Of a stretch of 15,583 nt of DNA, positions 7,445-13,448 are shown in pieces; positions within the stretch are counted from its first letter, which is position 1; every line of letters starts with the position of its first letter. Made by a program: the position numbers and the translations under genes. The DNA is from Gemmatimonadota bacterium (GTDB lineage: Bacteria > Gemmatimonadota > Gemmatimonadetes > Gemmatimonadales > GWC2-71-9), in the NCBI GenBank assembly GCA_004357415.1, contig SMVY01000058.1, forward strand, positions 1-15,583, in the 5' to 3' direction. Below the pieces are notes generated by a model. It did not search any database and was not told where the DNA came from. It saw only the letters and a list, made by a program, of their open reading frames with translations.

Positions 7445-8175
7445 AGGCGCCGCTGTGGAGGGCGTTCCTGCGGTTGTTCTCGGTACAGGGCGCGTGGAAC
7501 TACGAGCGAATGTTGGGAATCGGCATGGGATACGCCGCACTCCCCCTGCTGCAAAAGATGCGGCAGCAAGACCCCGCCGGGTACCGTGAAGCAGTGGCCC
7601 GGCAGGCGGAGTTCTTCAACGCGCAACCATATCTGGCCGGTCTCGCGTTGGGCGCCACCACGCGGGCGGAGTACCAGGGCGTTCCGGGAGAGAAAATTCT
7701 CCGGCTCAGGACCGCGCTATGTGGTCCTCTCGGAGCCCTGGGCGACCAGTTGTTCTGGACCGGCATTCTTCCGGCGCTGGTGAGTACGGCCCTGGTGATG
7801 GTGGCGTTCGGCTTGGCCGGTGCCGGGTTGCTCGGGTTTCTGGTGGTGTTCAACGGCATTCGGGTGGCCGTCGAGTGGTGGGGCCTCCGGGTGGGGTGGG
7901 CCAGCGGGCTGGAGGTAAGCCAGGTGCTCCACAAGTCCTGGCTACCGAAGGCGGTTGCTCTGGCGGGCCCTGCAGCAGGGTTCGCCATGGGGGTGGCCTT
8001 GCCGGTGATCGGCGGGTGGCTGGTGGCCGATCTCGATCGGGTGGTGATGGCAGGGGCCCTGGGCGTCGCCGGTATCGCCGTGGTCATGGCCCGGGTTAAT
8101 CCTCGGGTGACCGGTCTGCGGTTCACCCTCGTTGTGGCGACAATCATTCTTCTTTCGGCCTGGGTGGGCGCGTGA
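7441..8175 (+). CDS. PTS EIID component, mannose/fructose/sorbose family
   Basis: A 244-residue inner-membrane protein that works with EIIC in sugar transport; only the mannose PTS family has a IID. The N-terminal amphipathic part FLRLFSVQGAWNYERMLGIGMGYAALP (about 9-35) matches the family start. EFFNAQPYLAGLALG follows, then CGPLGALGDQLFW at about 94-106, the most conserved block. Membrane segments are visible near 107-128, 130-147, 171-194, 202-218 and 226-243. Length is a little below the usual ~270-280. ATG 7441 overlaps the EIIC stop (ATGA), and the stop overlaps the HPr start (GTGA). Confidence 0.93.
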   Translation: MKAPLWRAFLRLFSVQGAWNYERMLGIGMGYAALPLLQKMRQQDPAGYREAVARQAEFFNAQPYLAGLALGATTRAEYQGVPGEKILRLRTALCGPLGALGDQLFWTGILPALVSTALVMVAFGLAGAGLLGFLVVFNGIRVAVEWWGLRVGWASGLEVSQVLHKSWLPKAVALAGPAAGFAMGVALPVIGGWLVADLDRVVMAGALGVAGIAVVMARVNPRVTGLRFTLVVATIILLSAWVGA

Positions 8176-8438
8176 TCGAACTAGAAACGACCATCGTCAA
8201 CGAACTGGGTCTTCACGCTCGCCCGGCGGCCGAGTTGGTCAAAGTGGCCAACCAATTCGACGCGCACATCGAGATCGTCAAGGATGGCATGGCGGTCAAC
8301 GCCAAGAGCATCATGGGCGTCATGATGCTGGCGGCGGAGACGGGTAGCACCGTAGTGTTTCGGGCTGAGGGTCTCGACGCCGAAGCCGCCGTGCAGGCGC
8401 TGGCTACGCTGGTACAAAAAGGATTCGGCGAAGAGTGA
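8172..8438 (+). CDS. ptsH: Phosphocarrier protein HPr
   Basis: An 88-residue HPr, the standard length. It carries phosphate from enzyme I to EIIA on His15, in the motif NELGLHARPAAELV. The regulatory serine Ser46 is present in NAKSIMGVMML, the exact context HPr kinase recognises, consistent with the hprK gene upstream. GTG 8172 lies in the EIID stop (GTGA), and the next gene starts in the HPr stop (GTGA). So its production is probably tied to both neighbours by translational coupling, and stoichiometry with enzyme I is set within one mRNA. Confidence 0.97.
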   Translation: MIELETTIVNELGLHARPAAELVKVANQFDAHIEIVKDGMAVNAKSIMGVMMLAAETGSTVVFRAEGLDAEAAVQALATLVQKGFGEE

Positions 8439-10246
8439 AGCGTTCGACCACCCTGACCGGAATTGGCGTCTCTCCCGGGGTCGCCTACGCCACGGCGGTG
8501 ATCGTCCGGCTGGACTTCCCCGACGTTCCCGACCGTGGCATTCGGTCTTCCGAAATCGAGTCGGAAGTAGAGCGGCTGCATGAGGCGGTTGCTGAGGCGG
8601 TCGAGAGCCTCGAATCGCTGCGCGCCCGGGTCCTCGAACGGGCCGGGGAAGAGGAATCGCGCATCTTCGACGCCCAGATCCTCATGGTTCAGGATCGCGA
8701 CTTCCTGGCCGGCGTCGAAACCCTGATTCGCAACAACAACCTCAGTGCCGAGACGGCCTACGAATTCAAGGCTCTCGAATACCGCGAGCTGTTTTCCGGA
8801 TCGGCCAAGGCCCACCTGCGCGAACGGCTGATCGACATCACCGCCACGCAACGCCGGGTACTCCATCGCCTTACCGGCTGGGAAGAAAACGAATGGTGGT
8901 CGGCTTCGCTGGAGGATCCCGTCATCATCGTGGCGCGTGAACTCCCGCCCGGGGTCACCGTGCAGTTGGATCGCGAACACGTCGTGGGGTTGGTGACCGA
9001 AGAGGGGACCCGCACGTCGCACGCCGCCATTCTGGCACACTCGTTGGGAATCCCTGCGGTGATGGGCGCCAGGGGCGCGCTCGACGCGATCGACGATGGC
9101 ATGCCCATCCTCCTCGACGGCCACGCCGGAGTCGTGTACGTCCAACCGACCAGGGCCGAACTGGAAGACATCCGGGCGAGGAACAGCCGGTGGCACCGGC
9201 TCGAGCTGGAACTCGAGGTCGGCGTGTCCGAGCCGGCGGTAACCCCGGACGGCAAGAGCGTAACGCTTCTGGCGAACGTCGATCTTCCCGAGGAGGTCGA
9301 ACCCGCTATTCGGTACGGGGCAGAGGGAGTCGGACTGCTGCGGACGGAATTCCTGGTGACCGGCCGCGCCGATCTCCCCACGGAGGACGAGCAAACCACC
9401 TATTACCGCCGCGTGGCGGATGCCTTCCGCGACCACACAGTCACCATCCGCGCCTTCGATCTGGGTGGGGACAAGTTCCCGGCGGCCTTCTCCGCGCCGG
9501 CGGAGGCCAACCCGTTCCTGGGGTGGCGGTCGATCCGGGTGTGTCTCGATCAGCCGGAGATCTTCCGGCCCCAGCTGCGGGCCATCCTCCGGACGGCAGC
9601 CGACCGGAAGGTACAATTCATGCTACCGCTGGTCACCGGCGTCGAGGAAGTGGTCCTGTCACGGGAAATGATGCAGGAGGAAGCGGACGCGCTCCGGCGC
9701 GCCGGAATTCGGGCGGCGGACGACGTCCCGCTGGGCGTCATGGTGGAAACACCGGCCGCCGTGCTGGTGGCGGATCACCTGGCCCAGGTGAGCGACTTCT
9801 TCAGTGTCGGGACCAACGACCTGACGCAATACACCCTGGCGGTCGATCGGGGAAACGCCATGCTGAGCCGGCGTTTTATCACCTATCACCCCGCGGTGTT
9901 GCGTCAGCTCAAGCAGATCGTGGAGGCAGGTGCCCGATACGACGTCCCGGTGAGCGTGTGCGGCGAGATGGCGTCGGACCCGATTCTCGGGGTGCTGCTG
10001 GTCGGGTTGGGGTATTTCGAACTGAGTGTAGCGCCGCCGTCCATCCCCCTGGTAAAATGGGTCATCCGGCGGGTGCCCTACGCCGTGGCCCGGGCGGCGG
10101 CCGAGGCGGCCCTGATGGCCATGACAGCCGAGGAGGTGGCCGAGATCGTACGACACCACATGGACCCCCACGTCGACCTGGAATTGCTCGACCCAACCGG
10201 CGCGTTGTCGGGACCACAGGACTCCGCTACGTTGCCCCGCACGTGA
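8435..10246 (+). CDS. ptsI: PTS enzyme I (PEP-protein phosphotransferase)
   Basis: A 603-residue enzyme that autophosphorylates from PEP and phosphorylates HPr. The N-terminal domain begins TTLTGIGVSPGVAYA. The phospho-histidine is His196 in GTRTSHAAILAHSLGIPAVMG. The family signature normally ends in Arg six residues after it, but here that residue is His202; one signature Gly before it is also Thr. The C-terminal PEP-binding TIM barrel is complete: GLLRTEFLV, IRAFDLGGDK, NPFLGWRSIR, VMVETPAAV, FFSVGTNDLTQYTLAVDRGN and the acid/base Cys509 in VCGEMASDP. Length is slightly above the E. coli enzyme (575), from C-terminal extra residues. GTG 8435 overlaps the HPr stop. This closes the PTS run; 37 bases separate it from metK. 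Confidence 0.96.
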   Translation: MKRSTTLTGIGVSPGVAYATAVIVRLDFPDVPDRGIRSSEIESEVERLHEAVAEAVESLESLRARVLERAGEEESRIFDAQILMVQDRDFLAGVETLIRNNNLSAETAYEFKALEYRELFSGSAKAHLRERLIDITATQRRVLHRLTGWEENEWWSASLEDPVIIVARELPPGVTVQLDREHVVGLVTEEGTRTSHAAILAHSLGIPAVMGARGALDAIDDGMPILLDGHAGVVYVQPTRAELEDIRARNSRWHRLELELEVGVSEPAVTPDGKSVTLLANVDLPEEVEPAIRYGAEGVGLLRTEFLVTGRADLPTEDEQTTYYRRVADAFRDHTVTIRAFDLGGDKFPAAFSAPAEANPFLGWRSIRVCLDQPEIFRPQLRAILRTAADRKVQFMLPLVTGVEEVVLSREMMQEEADALRRAGIRAADDVPLGVMVETPAAVLVADHLAQVSDFFSVGTNDLTQYTLAVDRGNAMLSRRFITYHPAVLRQLKQIVEAGARYDVPVSVCGEMASDPILGVLLVGLGYFELSVAPPSIPLVKWVIRRVPYAVARAAAEAALMAMTAEEVAEIVRHHMDPHVDLELLDPTGALSGPQDSATLPRT

Positions 10247-10274
10247 ACGGGCCCGTATCACTTATCGTCTCCAT

Positions 10275-10278
10275 GGAG
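10275..10278 (+). promoter_or_regulatory. Shine-Dalgarno sequence of metK
   Basis: GGAG lies five bases before GTG 10284, supporting that codon as the metK start. It sits in a perfect 10-base palindrome (CTCCATGGAG, 10269-10278), which may be chance. Confidence 0.55.
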
Positions 10279-10283
10279 TATTC

Positions 10284-11513
10284 GTGAAATCATCGTCAGT
10301 CCCTCGTTCCAAGAACCACGTCTTCACCTCCGAGTCGGTGACCGAGGGCCACCCTGACAAGTTGGCCGACCAAATCTCGGACGCCGTCCTCGATGCCATT
10401 CTAGCAGCCGACCCCGCAGCACGCGTGGCGTGTGAAACGATGGTGACGACCGGGATGGCGATCGTCGCCGGGGAAATCACCACCACCACCTACGTTCACG
10501 TGCCCGACATCGTTCGGGACACGGTACGACGGATCGGCTACACCGACGCCTCGTACGGCTTCGATGCGGATACCTGTGCCGTGCTGACCTCGATCGACCG
10601 GCAATCGCCCGACATCGCCCAGGGAGTCGATTCGTCCTCGACCAAGAGCCAGGGCGCCGGCGATCAGGGGATGATGTTCGGGTACGCCACCGACGAGACC
10701 GCCGAGTTGATGCCGGTGCCGATTCTCCTGGCGCATCGCCTGGCCGAACGGCTGGCCAAGGTGCGCAAGACCAAGCGGGCACTGTCCTGGCTCCGTCCCG
10801 ATGGCAAGTCTCAGGTGTCGGTGGAGTACCACGGCAGCACGCCTGTGGCGGTGCGCACGGTGGTCATCTCCACCCAGCACGCCGACCGTATCGGCAACAG
10901 GAAACTTTCCCAGCGTACCATCAAGGAGGCCATGATCGAGGAGGTCATCAAGCCCGTCATGGCCGGCACGGATATCGATAGCCGCCGCACGAAGGTGCTG
11001 GTCAACCCGACGGGCCGGTTCGTGCTCGGGGGACCGCACGGCGATGCCGGGCTCACCGGCCGAAAGATCATCGTCGACACGTATGGCGGCATGGCGCGGC
11101 ACGGTGGCGGAGCCTTCAGCGGCAAGGACCCCAGCAAGGTCGACCGATCGGCGGCCTACGCGGCCCGCTGGGTGGCCAAGAACATCGTGGCGGCCGGCCT
11201 GGCTCAACGGTGCGAGGTGCAGTTGGCGTATGCCATCGGGGTGGCGGAACCGGTATCGATTATGGTGGATGCCTTCGGCACGGGCGGCGTGTCCGACGAG
11301 GAACTGGAACGGGCCGTGCGGGAAGTGTTCGACCTGACGCCCCGAGGGATCATCGAGGTCCTCGGACTGCGCAACCCCATTTACTCCCCGACCGCCACCT
11401 ACGGCCACTTCGGTCGGTCGCCGGAGAGTGTCAAGATCGCGGGAAAGAAGCGTAACCTGTTCACCTGGGAGCGGATCGATCGGGTCAAGGACCTCAAGCG
11501 GGCCGTCCGCTAA
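10284..11513 (+). CDS. metK: S-adenosylmethionine synthetase (methionine adenosyltransferase)
   Basis: A 409-residue cytosolic enzyme making SAM from methionine and ATP. Family signatures are all visible: FTSESVTEGHPDKLADQISDAVLD near the N-terminus (ATP and methionine contacts, His23), GAGDQGMMFGYATDE beginning at residue 124, and the phosphate-binding GGGAFSGKD at 274-282 followed by PSKVDRSAAY. It is about 25 residues longer than the E. coli enzyme, within the range seen across bacteria. The start is GTG 10284 with GGAG five bases upstream; the N-terminal ten residues before HVFTSES are not conserved. The 37-base gap after ptsI holds no obvious terminator or SAM riboswitch, so metK may be read through from the PTS operon. 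Confidence 0.97.
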   Translation: MKSSSVPRSKNHVFTSESVTEGHPDKLADQISDAVLDAILAADPAARVACETMVTTGMAIVAGEITTTTYVHVPDIVRDTVRRIGYTDASYGFDADTCAVLTSIDRQSPDIAQGVDSSSTKSQGAGDQGMMFGYATDETAELMPVPILLAHRLAERLAKVRKTKRALSWLRPDGKSQVSVEYHGSTPVAVRTVVISTQHADRIGNRKLSQRTIKEAMIEEVIKPVMAGTDIDSRRTKVLVNPTGRFVLGGPHGDAGLTGRKIIVDTYGGMARHGGGAFSGKDPSKVDRSAAYAARWVAKNIVAAGLAQRCEVQLAYAIGVAEPVSIMVDAFGTGGVSDEELERAVREVFDLTPRGIIEVLGLRNPIYSPTATYGHFGRSPESVKIAGKKRNLFTWERIDRVKDLKRAVR

Positions 11514-11523
11514 CCCGCTGGAT

Positions 11524-11542
11524 GTCCGACCCCGGGCCGGAC
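11524..11542 (+). terminator. Possible weak terminator hairpin after metK
   Basis: An inverted repeat GTCCG/CGGAC (11524-11528 and 11538-11542) with two more C-G pairs inside and one mismatch lies ten bases after the metK stop. It is not followed by a run of T, so Rho-independent termination is doubtful. It may only be a small mRNA-end structure. Confidence 0.3.
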
Positions 11543-11546
11543 GCAC

Positions 11547-11552
11547 TATATT
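11547..11552 (+). promoter_or_regulatory. Possible -10 box for the DUF151 gene
   Basis: TATATT matches the sigma-70 -10 consensus at five of six positions in an otherwise GC-rich gap. I see no good -35 element. Transcription starting the usual distance downstream would begin at or next to ATG 11560, which would make the mRNA leaderless; there is also no Shine-Dalgarno before that ATG. This is an inference from base composition and spacing. Confidence 0.3.
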
Positions 11553-11559
11553 GATGGGT

Positions 11560-12069
11560 ATGATAGAAGTCGTGGTTCAGAACCTGGGCGTAGACCCGAC
11601 CAGCAATTCCCCGGTCGTGATCCTGCGCGAGAAAGACGGGCACCGATTCCTCCCCATTTGGATCGGGCCGGCCGAGGCGAACGCCATCGCCATGAAGCTC
11701 CAGGATAAGCAGGCCCCGAGGCCCATGACCCACGATCTGCTGACCCAGGTGGTGACGGGTCTTGGCGGGACCCTCCGCCGGGTGTTCATCAAGTCCGTCA
11801 AGGAGAACACCTACTACGCCGAAATGGTCATCGATCGCGACGATCACGTGTTTCAGGTCGACGCCCGGCCTTCCGACTCCATCGCCATCGCGCTGCGGCT
11901 CGAGGCGCCGATCTTCACCGACGATCGACTGCTCAGCGACCCGGTAGAAGCCGACGATGTTATCCCATCGGACGATGTTATCCCATCCGACCCAGCCTTG
12001 AATGCCGAGTTGCTCAAGCAACGCCTCGAGAAACTCGACCCCCAGGATTTCGGCCGTTTCAACCCGTAG
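11560..12069 (+). CDS. Bifunctional nuclease family protein (DUF151)
   Basis: A 169-residue protein of the DUF151 (DNase-RNase / bifunctional nuclease) family. Members are described as small nucleases or stress-related proteins; the role in bacteria is poorly defined. The core is recognisable: MIEVVVQNLGVDPTSNSPVVIL at the N-terminus, LPIWIGPAEANAIA at 31-44, RPMTHDLL at 54-61, and DARPSDSIAIALR at 101-113. Residues 132-143 are a repeated DDVIPS-DDVIPS produced by an 18-base tandem duplication in the linker before a C-terminal helix (NAELLKQRLEKL). ATG 11560 gives the family N-terminus; ATG 11554 would add two residues. The family's usual C-terminal UVR-like extension is absent. The 3' end overlaps the next gene's longest frame by 68 bases. 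Confidence 0.88.
   Translation: MIEVVVQNLGVDPTSNSPVVILREKDGHRFLPIWIGPAEANAIAMKLQDKQAPRPMTHDLLTQVVTGLGGTLRRVFIKSVKENTYYAEMVIDRDDHVFQVDARPSDSIAIALRLEAPIFTDDRLLSDPVEADDVIPSDDVIPSDPALNAELLKQRLEKLDPQDFGRFNP
11953..11988 (+). repeat. 18-bp tandem duplication inside the DUF151 gene
   Basis: Two adjacent 18-base copies (11953-11970 and 11971-11988) of GACGATGTTATCCCATC plus one base differ only in the last base, G versus C. They keep the frame and encode DDVIPS twice. The near identity at third codon positions suggests a recent slippage or duplication event. Confidence 0.95.
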
Positions 12070-13183
12070 GGCCGTCCTGTTGTTGGGGCTGGCGCTTCCA
12101 ACGGCCACCGCTGCCGCGCAGGACCTCCTGCCGGTCGGCGGCACCATTGTGCGGCTCACATCGGCCGACAATGTCCCGCAAGCCGGCGTCCGAGTGGTGC
12201 TGCACCGGGTGGGAAGGGATTTCCAGGGGCCGGTCGACAGCACGCTCAGCCGGGCGGACGGGTCGTTCCGGTTCGACTTCAATCCGGACACTACAGCCGT
12301 CTACATCCTGAGTGCGTCCTACGCCGGGGTGCAGTACTTCTCCTCGCCGGTCCACACCAATCCGGAGCGCCCCGACACGGCCATCAGTATCGTCGTGTCC
12401 GACACCTCGACCACGGCCCGGATCGAAGTCGCGTCGCGGCACGTCGTCGTCGGTGCGCCCCGGGCTGACGGTACCCGCCAGGTCATCGATCTCGTCGGGC
12501 TGGAGAACCCGGGGTGGCTGACCCGCGTTCCCGGCCACGCCCAGCGCCCGACGTGGTCCACCCCGCTGTCGGACGTCGTCATCGGGTTCGACGTCGGCGC
12601 CAGCGATTTTTCGCCTGAGGCGGTGTTCTTCAGGGACGGCCAGGTCGAGGTGCTCGGTCCCATCGCGCCGGGGGCCAAGGAACTGCTCCTCAGGTATCTC
12701 ATCCCCGCCACGACTGGCAACCTGGTTTTCGTCTTTGCCGATACCGCGCGGGAATTCAGCCTGCTCATCGAAGATACCGGCCCGAGGGTGACCGGTCCGA
12801 TGTTCGAAGCTCCTGAGCCGGAAGTCATCTCGGGGCAGGCGTTCCGAACTTGGCGCGGACGTCCTACCCCAGCGGATACCATCACCATCGCGTTTCCCGA
12901 TGCCGTGCCGCGGAGTACCGCTCCGTTCCTGGTGGCGCTGGTCGGCGTGATGGGACTCGCCCTGATCGTCACCGCTTGGCGCATCCGTCGGAGTCACGCC
13001 ACGGCCCCCGTCGAGGAGGAACCGGTCGAAGTGCTGGTGCGACGGCTCGCTCTGCTGGACGCACGCTATCGCGGGCGCGAGGCGGAAGTGCCGGCCTCCG
13101 AGTGGATTGGTTACCAGGAAAGAAGGCACGCCCTGAAGGAGCGTCTGACGCGCGCCCTTGCCAGCGGGGGGGGAACCTCCTAG
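12002..13183 (+). CDS. Unrecognised signal-peptide membrane protein with carboxypeptidase-regulatory-like domain
   Basis: I do not recognise this as a named family. As read from ATG 12002 it has 393 residues. A signal peptide ends near Ala-Ala-Ala-Gln at residues 37-40 (TRRAVLLLGLALPTATAAAQ). Residues 44-130 look like a beta-sandwich carboxypeptidase regulatory-like domain (VPQAGVRVVLHRV, SRADGSFRFDF, YILSASYAGVQY). A further beta-rich region runs to about 300. One membrane helix follows at 309-326 (FLVALVGVMGLALIVTAW) with a basic stop-transfer WRIRR. A cytosolic tail of about 65 charged, helical residues (LLDARYRGREAEV, YQERRHALKERL) completes it. The topology is periplasmic domain, one anchor, cytosolic coil. 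The start is uncertain: ATG 12002 overlaps the upstream gene by 68 bases, while a non-ATG start closer to the hydrophobic core (ATT or TTG near 12050-12085) would give a more usual signal peptide. Function unknown. Confidence 0.75.
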   Translation: MPSCSSNASRNSTPRISAVSTRRAVLLLGLALPTATAAAQDLLPVGGTIVRLTSADNVPQAGVRVVLHRVGRDFQGPVDSTLSRADGSFRFDFNPDTTAVYILSASYAGVQYFSSPVHTNPERPDTAISIVVSDTSTTARIEVASRHVVVGAPRADGTRQVIDLVGLENPGWLTRVPGHAQRPTWSTPLSDVVIGFDVGASDFSPEAVFFRDGQVEVLGPIAPGAKELLLRYLIPATTGNLVFVFADTAREFSLLIEDTGPRVTGPMFEAPEPEVISGQAFRTWRGRPTPADTITIAFPDAVPRSTAPFLVALVGVMGLALIVTAWRIRRSHATAPVEEEPVEVLVRRLALLDARYRGREAEVPASEWIGYQERRHALKERLTRALASGGGTS

Positions 13184-13211
13184 ACTTGGCCCGTCAACGT
13201 CGTACCACATA

Positions 13212-13350
13212 GCGAGCACGGACCACGGAAGCCGGTGAGATTCCGGCGCGGCCCCGCCACTGTAACGGGCACGACCACTTCGCTGATCACGCCACTGGGA
13301 AACCGGGAAGGCCAGCGAAGCGCCCGAAGCCAGGAGACCTCCGTGTTCGC
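13212..13350 (+). ncRNA. Cobalamin (B12) riboswitch aptamer
   Basis: The RNA has the conserved cobalamin aptamer elements in order. These are a GGAAGCCGGTGAGATTCCGGC segment at about 13228-13247 (GCCGG pairs with CCGGC), CCCCGCCACTGTAACGG at about 13252-13267, a CACTGGGAAACCGGGAAGG segment near 13293-13311, and the B12 box AGCCAGGAGACCT at 13328-13340. A closing P1 helix of 11 pairs joins 13212-13222 to 13340-13350, with one G-U pair. The aptamer binds adenosyl- or other cobalamins and should repress the receptor gene immediately downstream when the vitamin is plentiful. It begins 28 bases after the stop of the preceding gene. Confidence 0.96.
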
Positions 13351-13351
13351 C

Positions 13352-13384
13352 CCACCTATTGATCCCTCGGGGGAGGGAAGGTGG
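13352..13384 (+). promoter_or_regulatory. First hairpin after the riboswitch
   Basis: CCACCT (13352-13357) pairs with AGGTGG (13379-13384), and inside it TCCCTC (13363-13368) pairs with GAGGGA (13373-13378) around a GGGG loop, with a five-base bulge ATTGA on the 5' side. It starts one base after the aptamer's P1 helix. No T-run follows, so it may be a spacer or part of the switching structure rather than a terminator. Confidence 0.55.
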
Positions 13385-13417
13385 TCCAATGATCTGGTCG
13401 GATCTCCGTCGTTTCCG

Positions 13418-13447
13418 CCGCCCATTCTCCCCCAGGAGGATGGGCGG
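13418..13447 (+). promoter_or_regulatory. Hairpin burying the receptor gene's ribosome-binding site
   Basis: CCGCCCAT (13418-13425) pairs perfectly with ATGGGCGG (13440-13447). Inside, T13426-G13439 is a wobble and CTCC (13427-13430) pairs with GGAG (13435-13438), closing a four-base loop CCCA. The stem of about 13 pairs contains most of the only good Shine-Dalgarno sequence of the gene, AGGAGG (13434-13439), and an ATG. Closing it should block translation, as expected for the OFF state of a cobalamin riboswitch. Only TTT follows it, so termination is less likely than RBS sequestration. Confidence 0.65.
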
Positions 13448-13448
13448 T

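Noticed and set aside
8213..9616. A 467-codon open frame on the - strand opposite HPr and enzyme I
   Set aside because: It lies entirely opposite two unmistakable genes with full active-site motifs, and its protein has no recognisable motif.
10247..10278. Palindromes ACGGGCCCGT and CTCCATGGAG between ptsI and metK as operator or terminator
   Set aside because: Each is a 10-base loopless palindrome without T-run, expected by chance at this GC content; they do not resemble the MetJ box or a SAM riboswitch.
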